Shown piece by piece: positions 15,330 to 21,608 of a stretch of DNA of 21,608 bases (position 1 is its first letter; every line of letters starts with the position of its first letter). The DNA is from an uncultured Eubacteriales bacterium. Lineage in GTDB: Bacteria > Bacillota > Clostridia > Lachnospirales > Lachnospiraceae. Below the pieces are notes generated by a model. The model made no database searches. It saw nothing but the letters and a program-made list of their open reading frames with translations, and had not been told where the DNA came from. The position numbers and the translations under genes were made by a program. The stretch is from assembly GCA_900313775.1 (NCBI GenBank), contig OMSP01000130.1:1-21608 (forward strand). Direction: 5' to 3'.

Positions 15330-16559
15330 ATGAAGAAGAATAAACTACTTGATTCACCATTCGCGGTAATTTTCTGCAATCTGATCCTGTTTTTGCTGAT
15401 CTATTTCACAGTCATGTCAGAATATATGATCAGTCTGGCGATCATTGCTGCAGTGATCATCGCGATCCTGGTGGTGAATCGATTCGATTTGATAAATAAG
15501 ATCTTTGATCTGTATATCAGGCACAAGAAGACGGCTTTGATATCCGCGCTGGTACTGGGGATCCTTTATCCGTTCAGCCTGACTGACAATGTCTATGTCG
15601 CTCATATAGCGACACTCGCAGTCATCTACGGTATCGCCTGTCTGGGTCTTAACTTCCAGATGGGTTCGACGGATATGACCAACTTCGCACCTGCGGCTTT
15701 TATGGGTATAGGCGCCTACACTGTCGGTATCTTCACTGTTAAGATGGGCTTCAATCCATGGCTTGGAATGCTCGCGGGCGTGGTCTTCTCCGGTGTCTTC
15801 GGATTCCTGATCGGACTTCCGACACTGAAGACCAAGGGCTATTATCTGTCGCTGGTCACCATGGCGATCCAGCTGGCATTCACTGAGCTTGTCAGGGTAT
15901 GGCCTTATGTGGGCGGAGATGACGGCATGTCAGGCGTGCAGAGATATAAGCTGTTCGGTTTTGAACTCTACAAGCGCTATACCATCTTCGGTATCCGTAT
16001 GTCGCCGCAGATTCCGTATCTGCTGCTCTGTATCGTGTTCCTTGTGATCTGTACATACATTGCTATGCGAGTGTACTTTTCACGGACAGGTATCGCGATG
16101 AATACAGTGGCGCAGGATGAGATCGCAGCCATGTGCATGGGCATGAATGTCTCCAGAACAAAGCTGTTTGCGTTTGTCATCGGCGGTATGTACTGCGGAC
16201 TGGCCGGTGCGCTGTTTGTCGGTCTGGAGGGCTATGTCGGTCCTGCGACTTACAATTTCCAGAAATCCCTGATGCTGATCTGTATGGTCATCCTGGGAGG
16301 CATGGACAATTCGATCGGCGTTGTGCTCGGAGCTTTCGTGCTTGCGATCATCACCGAGAAGACCCGTGATTTCGCGGACTTCCAGCAGCTGATCTACGGC
16401 GCTGTGCTCGTCATCATGCTGATCGTCCGTCCGGACGGTATCATTCCGTGGCGCGTACGCAATCATGATCTGATCACAAAGCGCAAGCCGAAGATACTAG
16501 AGAGATTCAAGCCTGAGGAGGATATCGCTGAAAAAGCACAGCTCAAGGCAGAAGTCTAA
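15330..16559 (+). CDS. livM: branched-chain amino acid-type ABC importer, permease LivM-like
   Basis: A 409-residue LivM-type permease with about ten transmembrane segments. Diagnostic parts are YGIACLGLNFQMGSTDMTNFAPAAFMGIGAY, FGFLIGLPTLKTKGYYLSLVTMAIQL, the coupling loop GIAMNTVAQDEIAAMCMGMNVSRTKLFAFVIGG and VRPDGIIPWR near the C-terminus. Start choice: the frame opens at a TTG (15300) and has an ATG at 15306, but ATG 15330 is preceded by GGAAGGTG at good spacing and begins the basic-then-hydrophobic N-terminus, so I prefer it. The basic tail (KRKPKILERF) is cytoplasmic. A strong terminator follows, closing the five-gene operon. Confidence 0.92.
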   Translation: MKKNKLLDSPFAVIFCNLILFLLIYFTVMSEYMISLAIIAAVIIAILVVNRFDLINKIFDLYIRHKKTALISALVLGILYPFSLTDNVYVAHIATLAVIYGIACLGLNFQMGSTDMTNFAPAAFMGIGAYTVGIFTVKMGFNPWLGMLAGVVFSGVFGFLIGLPTLKTKGYYLSLVTMAIQLAFTELVRVWPYVGGDDGMSGVQRYKLFGFELYKRYTIFGIRMSPQIPYLLLCIVFLVICTYIAMRVYFSRTGIAMNTVAQDEIAAMCMGMNVSRTKLFAFVIGGMYCGLAGALFVGLEGYVGPATYNFQKSLMLICMVILGGMDNSIGVVLGAFVLAIITEKTRDFADFQQLIYGAVLVIMLIVRPDGIIPWRVRNHDLITKRKPKILERFKPEEDIAEKAQLKAEV

Positions 16560-16582
16560 AGAGTATTGACAAGTCATTTGTG

Positions 16583-16617
16583 AGGCTGCTGCACCGGCCG
16601 GGTGCGGCAGTCTTTTT
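16583..16617 (+). terminator. terminator of the liv-type operon
   Basis: The arms 16583-16595 and 16601-16613 form a 13-bp stem with two G-U pairs around a GGCCG loop, followed by TTTTT (16613-16617). It is a strong intrinsic terminator 23 bp after livM. Confidence 0.9.
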
Positions 16618-16630
16618 GTATGTTGCACAG

Positions 16631-16660
16631 TTGAATAACAAAGGGATATCGATGTAAAAT
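16631..16660 (+). promoter_or_regulatory. promoter of the ABC exporter pair, positioned for a leaderless mRNA
   Basis: TTGAAT (16631-16636), an 18-bp spacer and TAAAAT (16655-16660). Only six bases separate the -10 box from the ATG at 16667, so transcription would start at or next to the initiation codon. Confidence 0.55.
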
Positions 16661-16666
16661 AAAAGC

Positions 16667-18433
16667 ATGAGGACCATATTCTCGTACGCTAAAAAGTATA
16701 TATTTCTCGCATTCCTCGGTGCGGGATTTATGGTGGCAGAGGTCACTCTCGATCTCATTCAGCCGCGTATGATGGCGCGTATCGTCAATGAGGGCATCCT
16801 GGGCGTCGGCGGTTCCGGACATCCGGACATATCGCTGGTCATTTCAGTGGGGATAAGGATGATACTGCTTGTGATCGCCGGCAGTATTGCAGGGATCCTT
16901 TCCGGTGTCTTTGTCAATCTGACGGCAAAGAGCGCCGGCAATGATATACGCAAAGACTGTTTTACGCGCATTATGAATTTTTCATTTCAGGAGGTCGATC
17001 ATTTTTCGACGGGTTCGCTGATCACACGGACGACCGGCGATGTAGATCAGGTTCAACAGGTGTTTTCCATGATGATCCGTACAGTAGTGCGCTGCGCGAT
17101 GCTGTTTGCGGGCGGCACTTTTGCACTGGTCACACTTAATCTGTCTTTTTCCGTTGTGCTGGCTGTGGCGCTGCCCCTGATCCTTGCTGACATCATCTTT
17201 ATAGTGTGGAAGACCAATCCGCTGTTCAATCTGCTTCAGAAAAAAACTGACGATCTGAACAGTGTCATCCAGGAGGATATCTCCGGTATCCGTGTAGTCA
17301 AATCTTTCGTTCAGGAGGAGCGGGAGAGCGCACGGTTTGACATGACGCAGGATGAACTGCTGAAAACGCAATTCAAGGTGACGGTGCTGATGTCTTTTCT
17401 CCGGCCGGTCATGAATATCGTGCTCAATCTCGGAGTCGTTGCAATAATTGCGATTGGAGGATATCAGGTCAAAGCCGGTTCTATCCTCCCCGGTACCGTG
17501 ATGGCGGCGATCACTTATATTTCCCAGATACTCAACGGTATGATGATGCTCGCCATGATATTTCAGACGATGTCCCGCGGCATGGTATCCGGCAAGCGCC
17601 TTGCCGAGATCCTTGAAGACAAACCTGATATAGAGGACGGCGTACTCAACAGGGAGAGACCGCTGACAGGCAGGCGGAGCGGGGAGGTAGTCTTTGACCA
17701 TGTCAGTTTCCATTATCCGGGACAGACTCAGGAGATCCTGCGCGATGTCAATCTGAAGATCAACAGCGGTGAGACAGTAGCAATCGTCGGAGCGACCGGC
17801 TGCGGTAAGACAAGCCTGATCAACCTGATACCGCGCTATTATGATGTCACAGCGGGCACAGTCAAGGTCGGCGGCATCGACGTGCGCCGTTACAGTAAGA
17901 AAGTTCTGCGGTCAGCCGTGACCGTCTGTCTGCAGAAGAGTGAGCTCTTTGCCGAGACGATCAGGGATAACATCGCCTACGGTGATCCTGATGCCACTGA
18001 CAAAGAGATCAGAGAGGCGGCCTCATACGCTCAGGCCGACGGCTTTATCATGGAGCAGCCCGAGGGCTATCAGACCATGGTCGCCCAAGGAGGATACAGT
18101 CTGTCCGGCGGACAGAGGCAGAGAGTCGCGATCGCGAGAGCTCTGCTGCGTCAAAGCCCGGTCCTGATCCTTGACGATTCGACAAGCGCTCTCGATCTGA
18201 AGACAGAGGCCGCATTGTATCAGGCTCTGCGTGAACACTATCAGGGCACGACCAAGATCATGATCGTGCAGAGAATTGCTTCCGCCAGACAGGCTGACCG
18301 TATCATAGTGCTGGACAACGGTACGGTGGAGGCGACCGGCACTCATGAGGAACTGCTGAAGATCAGCCCGGTCTACCGGGATATCTGTGAGTCCCAGAAA
18401 AAAGCGGCGGACACAGAGGGAGGTGCAGCGTGA
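16667..18433 (+). CDS. heterodimeric ABC exporter, subunit with degenerate ATPase site
   Basis: A 588-residue half-transporter: a six-helix exporter domain (about residues 1-320) fused to an ABC ATPase. Walker A is GATGCGK381T and the signature L479SGGQ483 is intact. The Walker B catalytic Glu is replaced by Asp (LILDD504STSALD) and the H-loop His by Gln (IVQ535RIAS). This pattern is known for the degenerate-site partner in heterodimeric exporters such as TM287/288 and BmrCD. The substrate (drug, lipid or peptide) cannot be inferred. No Shine-Dalgarno sequence precedes the ATG; the promoter -10 box ends 6 nt upstream. The N-terminus MRTIFSYAKKYIFLAFL fits the family, so the start is probably right. 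The GTG of the partner gene overlaps its stop codon. Confidence 0.93.
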   Translation: MRTIFSYAKKYIFLAFLGAGFMVAEVTLDLIQPRMMARIVNEGILGVGGSGHPDISLVISVGIRMILLVIAGSIAGILSGVFVNLTAKSAGNDIRKDCFTRIMNFSFQEVDHFSTGSLITRTTGDVDQVQQVFSMMIRTVVRCAMLFAGGTFALVTLNLSFSVVLAVALPLILADIIFIVWKTNPLFNLLQKKTDDLNSVIQEDISGIRVVKSFVQEERESARFDMTQDELLKTQFKVTVLMSFLRPVMNIVLNLGVVAIIAIGGYQVKAGSILPGTVMAAITYISQILNGMMMLAMIFQTMSRGMVSGKRLAEILEDKPDIEDGVLNRERPLTGRRSGEVVFDHVSFHYPGQTQEILRDVNLKINSGETVAIVGATGCGKTSLINLIPRYYDVTAGTVKVGGIDVRRYSKKVLRSAVTVCLQKSELFAETIRDNIAYGDPDATDKEIREAASYAQADGFIMEQPEGYQTMVAQGGYSLSGGQRQRVAIARALLRQSPVLILDDSTSALDLKTEAALYQALREHYQGTTKIMIVQRIASARQADRIIVLDNGTVEATGTHEELLKISPVYRDICESQKKAADTEGGAA

Positions 18434-20262
18434 GCGAAAGTAAAGCCACGGCCAATCAGACCCTCTCGTTCGCGCGTCCGGGATCTCCGGGAGCAATGCG
18501 GGGACGGATGGGAGCACCGCGGGAGAAGGCGAAGGATAACAAAGGAGCCTTGAAGAGGCTGTTCGGATATCTGCGCGCAGAAAAAGCGCGAGTACTGGTG
18601 ATGCTTGCTACAGTACTGGCAACAGTGCTAGCCGGTGTATTCGCTCCGCGCTTTCAGAGTGCGGCGATCGACCGCATGGTGGACAGGTCATTTGGCGATA
18701 TACCGCGTCTGCTGATCGTTATGCTGATCCTCTATATGATCAGCGGAGCCGGCACGCTCCTCCAGGGAATCGTTTCAGCTAAACTTTCTCAGGGAGTGAT
18801 CAGGAGACTGCGGGGAGATCTTTTCCATCAAATCATTCATCTGCCGATAAGTTATGTGGACAAGCATGAGCACGGCGATCTGATGAGCCGGATGACCAAT
18901 GACGCGGAGAATGTCTCAGGCGTGATCTCACAGTCGCTCGGATCACTTTTCTCCAGTTTTCTGACTCTGATCGGTACAGTCGTTATGATGCTTACTTACA
19001 GTCTGCCTCTGACGCTCCTGACCTGCCTTACGGTGATCGGATCGGTCGTCGTGACCAATGTGCTGTCGCGCGTGATGAGGCGCTACTATCTACAGCGCCA
19101 GACACTTCTCGGACATCTGAACGGGATCGTGGAGGAGAAGATCACCGGCTGTAAGACAGTGACAGCTTATAATCTGCAGGACCGGGTAGTCAGTGAGTTT
19201 ACCGAGACGAGCGATGACCTAACCAGGACGAGCATCAAAGCGGATACTGTCGGTAGTATGATGGGACCTCTCATGAATATGCTCAACAATATGTCCTTTG
19301 TGATCGTCGCTGTCTTCGGCGCCTGGTTTGCGGTCAAAGGTTATATCTCAGTAGGCGTGATATCAGCGTTTACCGTGTATTCGAGGCAGTTCTCGAGGCC
19401 GATCAATGAGATGGCGCAGCTCTACGGACAGATCCAGACGGCGCTGGCCGGCGCTGAACGCATTTTCATGGTAATGGACGAGGCTCAGGAGGATATGAGA
19501 GGGCAGGAGAAGTCGCCGGTCACCGAAGGTACGATCGAATTTGAGCATATTGATTTCTCATATGTGCCCGGGAAGCAAATCATATATGACTTCAATCTCA
19601 AGGTCGAGGCAGGGAAGAAGATCGCACTTGTCGGCAGCACCGGCTGCGGCAAGACGACGGTCGTGAACCTCCTGATGCGTTTCTATGACCCGGATGCGGG
19701 GGAGATACGGATCGACGGGGTTAAGACTACCGATATATCCAGAAAGACGCTGCGCAACGATATCGGTATTGTTTTGCAGGATTCTGTGTTGTTCACGGAT
19801 ACAGTCAGGAACAATCTTAAGTATGCAGACCCCGCTCTGACGGATGAAGAGATGATGGAGGCGGCCAGGATCTCCAACTGCGATCAGGTGGCTCTGGCAT
19901 TGCCGGACGGATATGATACGGTGCTGACCGGCGCCGGGTCCGGTCTGTCGCAGGGACAGAAGCAGCTCCTTACGATCGGCAGAGCTTTTCTGTCATTGCC
20001 AAAATTTCTGATTCTTGATGAGGCAACGTCCAGCGTGGATACCAGGACAGAGAAACATATCCAGGATGCAATGGCGGAACTGATGAAAAACCGTACCAGT
20101 CTGATCATTGCACACCGGCTGTCGACTATCCTCGATGCGGATCAGATCGTCGTCATGGACAAGGGTCATATCGTCGAGACGGGCACGCACGATGAGCTGC
20201 TGGCGAAAGGCGGCATGTATCACACGCTGTATATGACGCAGTTTGCCGGGCAGGAGATATAA
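18430..20262 (+). CDS. heterodimeric ABC exporter, subunit with canonical ATPase residues
   Basis: A 610-residue half-transporter starting at GTG 18430, which overlaps the previous stop by 4 bp and has GGGAGGTG just upstream. A roughly 40-residue polar N-terminal extension (including RPGSPGAMRGRMGAPREKAKDNKG) precedes the six-helix domain. ATPase motifs are Walker A GSTGCGK408TT, Walker B LILDE531ATSSVD with the catalytic Glu, and H-loop IAH562RLST. Its signature is L506SQGQ510 instead of LSGGQ. The two subunits are complementary: the deviant signature faces the degenerate Walker B of the partner, and the intact signature of the partner faces this canonical site, giving one working ATPase site per dimer. 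No MarR- or TetR-type regulator gene is adjacent. Confidence 0.94.
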   Translation: MSESKATANQTLSFARPGSPGAMRGRMGAPREKAKDNKGALKRLFGYLRAEKARVLVMLATVLATVLAGVFAPRFQSAAIDRMVDRSFGDIPRLLIVMLILYMISGAGTLLQGIVSAKLSQGVIRRLRGDLFHQIIHLPISYVDKHEHGDLMSRMTNDAENVSGVISQSLGSLFSSFLTLIGTVVMMLTYSLPLTLLTCLTVIGSVVVTNVLSRVMRRYYLQRQTLLGHLNGIVEEKITGCKTVTAYNLQDRVVSEFTETSDDLTRTSIKADTVGSMMGPLMNMLNNMSFVIVAVFGAWFAVKGYISVGVISAFTVYSRQFSRPINEMAQLYGQIQTALAGAERIFMVMDEAQEDMRGQEKSPVTEGTIEFEHIDFSYVPGKQIIYDFNLKVEAGKKIALVGSTGCGKTTVVNLLMRFYDPDAGEIRIDGVKTTDISRKTLRNDIGIVLQDSVLFTDTVRNNLKYADPALTDEEMMEAARISNCDQVALALPDGYDTVLTGAGSGLSQGQKQLLTIGRAFLSLPKFLILDEATSSVDTRTEKHIQDAMAELMKNRTSLIIAHRLSTILDADQIVVMDKGHIVETGTHDELLAKGGMYHTLYMTQFAGQEI

Positions 20263-20284
20263 GGAAAAAACCCTTGCGCAACTG

Positions 20285-20313
20285 TTTTAAAGGGCGTTCA
20301 AATGCGCTATAAT
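20285..20313 (+). promoter_or_regulatory. probable promoter of the flavodiiron protein gene
   Basis: A perfect TATAAT (20308-20313) has only a poor -35 (TTTTAA, 20285-20290) at 17 bp, which hints at activator dependence. An 8-bp palindrome TTGCGCAA (20274-20281) lies just upstream. No terminator for the exporter operon was seen, so read-through into this gene is possible. Confidence 0.5.
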
Positions 20314-20367
20314 AGGCAGGACGGCACAGACAACTATCGTGCACATCTTAAGAAAAGGAGAGAAAGC

Positions 20368-21608
20368 ATGGTTTACAGAGTAACAGATTCCGTTTATTAC
20401 ATCGGAGCAAATGACCACGATATCGATCTGTTTGAGGGGCATTATATCGTGCCCAATGGCATGGCGTACAATTCCTATGCCATCATCGATAATAAGATCG
20501 CGATCATGGACACTATCGATCAGAGAAAGACAGATGAGTGGCTGGCCAATGTCAAAGAGGCGCTGGGGAGCCGCAAGCCGGATTATCTCATCGTTCAGCA
20601 TATGGAGCCGGATCACTCGGCATCGATTCAAGCGTTTTTGGAGATATATCCGGACGCGACAGTCGTCGGTAACGCCAAGACTTTTACGATGATCGGGCAG
20701 TTCTTCCCTACACTGAAAATGAAGAATACATGGGAGATCCAAAATGGTGACACCCTTGAGCTGGGCCATCATAAACTGACCTTTGTCTTTGCTCCGATGG
20801 TCCATTGGCCGGAAGTGTTTATGACCTATGACAGCGAGGACAAGATCCTCTTCTCGGCCGACGGCTTCGGCAAATTCGGAGCTCTCGATGTCGACGAGGA
20901 ATGGGCCTGTGAGGCGAGACGTTATTATTTCGGCATCGTTGGAAAATACGGCGCGCAGGTACAGAATGTCCTCAAGAAAGCCGCCGGGCTGGATATTCAG
21001 ATCATATGTCCGCTGCACGGACCGTATCTGACTGAGGATCTCGAGTACTATATCGGCCTTTATGACACATGGTCAAGCTATCTGCCGGAGAGCGATGGCG
21101 TGTGCATCTGCTATACCTCTGTCTATGGTCACACCAAACAGGCAGTCCAGTTGCTCGCTGCTGAGTTGGAGAAGCGCGGTGTACCGAAGGTCGCAGTCAA
21201 TGATCTGGCAAGAGAAGATATGGCTGAGTGCGTAGAGGACGCGTTCCGCTATGACAAGCTGGTGCTGGCGACCACGACATTTAACTCCGAGATATTCCCG
21301 TTCATGCGCGAGTTTATCGACTCGCTTGTCGAGCGCAACTTCCAGAAAAAGACCGTTGCCTTTATCGAGAACGGCTCATGGGCTCCGACCGCGATGCGCG
21401 TGATGAAGAACAAGATGCAGGGTTTGAAAGATATCACCTACACCAAGAACAATGTCTCCATCCTTTCTGCCCTCAATGATGAGAGTACCGATCAGCTGAT
21501 GGCTATGGCTGACGAGCTCGCAAAGAGCTACAACAAGGTAGAGGTCGAAGAGGAGAACAAGATCGACAAGAAGGCTCTCTACAAGATCGGCTACGGTCTG
21601 TATGTGGC
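20368..21608 (+). CDS. flavodiiron protein, probably with a C-terminal flavin reductase domain (3' end beyond window)
   Basis: The frame is open from ATG 20368 to the window edge (413 codons, no stop). An AAGGAG lies 7 nt upstream. The beta-lactamase-like N-terminal domain has every diiron ligand: H78-x-E80-x-D82-H83 (QHMEPDHSAS), H146 (VHWPE), D165 (FSADGFG) and H217 (PLHGP). A flavodoxin domain starts near residue 244, with the FMN loop YTSVYGHT (249-256). Such proteins reduce O2 to water or NO to N2O in the cytoplasm of anaerobes. The last residues (KKALYKIGYGLYV) match how a fused flavin reductase domain begins in clostridial long forms, which would make the enzyme less dependent on separate rubredoxin partners; that part is inference because the domain is cut off. 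Confidence 0.93.
   Translation, partial: MVYRVTDSVYYIGANDHDIDLFEGHYIVPNGMAYNSYAIIDNKIAIMDTIDQRKTDEWLANVKEALGSRKPDYLIVQHMEPDHSASIQAFLEIYPDATVVGNAKTFTMIGQFFPTLKMKNTWEIQNGDTLELGHHKLTFVFAPMVHWPEVFMTYDSEDKILFSADGFGKFGALDVDEEWACEARRYYFGIVGKYGAQVQNVLKKAAGLDIQIICPLHGPYLTEDLEYYIGLYDTWSSYLPESDGVCICYTSVYGHTKQAVQLLAAELEKRGVPKVAVNDLAREDMAECVEDAFRYDKLVLATTTFNSEIFPFMREFIDSLVERNFQKKTVAFIENGSWAPTAMRVMKNKMQGLKDITYTKNNVSILSALNDESTDQLMAMADELAKSYNKVEVEEENKIDKKALYKIGYGLYV

Noticed and set aside
16566..16594. TTGACA (16566-16571) as a -35 box for the exporter
   Set aside because: No -10-like hexamer lies at 16-19 bp and the liv terminator is in between.
16982..17713. A 243-codon minus-strand frame inside the first exporter gene
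   Set aside because: It is a shadow frame of the exporter, rich in His/Arg/Gln as expected from antisense reading, with no recognisable domain.
20271..20293. CCCTT...AAGGG as a terminator for the exporter operon
   Set aside because: The stem is only 5 bp with a 13-nt loop and no T run after it.
20287..21018. A 243-codon minus-strand frame opposite the flavodiiron gene
   Set aside because: The plus strand carries every diiron ligand of the family; the antisense frame shows no domain.

Overview
The window looks like a chromosomal segment from an anaerobic Bacillota, most likely class Clostridia, with fairly high G+C (I estimate a little over 50% by eye). The support is the combination of RNase Y, RqcH (NFACT), LepA followed by HemW, strong AGGAGG-type ribosome sites, sigma-A-like promoters and a clostridial-type flavodiiron protein fused to a flavin reductase. 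No phage genes, insertion sequences, CRISPR arrays, tRNA or rRNA genes were seen. I cannot name a family or genus.

Layout. 1-57 holds what is probably the 3' end of an upstream gene. 214-6634 is a tight + strand housekeeping operon: holA (Pol III delta), lepA (EF4) and one very long ORF. That ORF joins a complete HemW-type radical SAM protein to a PD-(D/E)XK nuclease-like domain and an FeS-type DEAH (XPD/DinG-like) helicase. This fusion is the most unusual feature of the window. 6744-7253 is rnhA (RNase HI), followed by the RNase P RNA gene rnpB (7344-7686), whose promoter overlaps the rnhA stop. rnpB shares a bidirectional terminator with rqcH, the only minus-strand gene (9493-7754). rqcH and rny (RNase Y) diverge from a compact region with two recognisable promoters. 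The true rny start is a GTG at 9664.

11341-16617 is a self-contained transcription unit for a branched-chain amino acid-type (HAAT family) ABC importer. It has a promoter, a leader with a mini-ORF, two ATPases, a lipoprotein binding protein, an intercistronic stem-loop, two permeases and a terminator. The first ATPase has lost the recognisable ABC signature motif. 16631-20262 encodes a heterodimeric ABC exporter with one degenerate and one canonical nucleotide site. Its promoter is placed so that the mRNA may be leaderless. The window ends inside a flavodiiron protein gene (20368 onward), whose product normally detoxifies O2 or NO in anaerobes.

Together these are core genes: replication and translation factors, RNA processing and quality control (RNase HI, RNase P, RNase Y, RqcH), nutrient uptake, efflux and oxygen/NO defence. 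The clearest departures from the ordinary are the hemW-nuclease-helicase fusion, the degenerate LivG signature, the possibly leaderless exporter mRNA and structured RNA leaders at rnpB and in the liv operon. All functional calls rest on motif recognition by eye; no database search was run.
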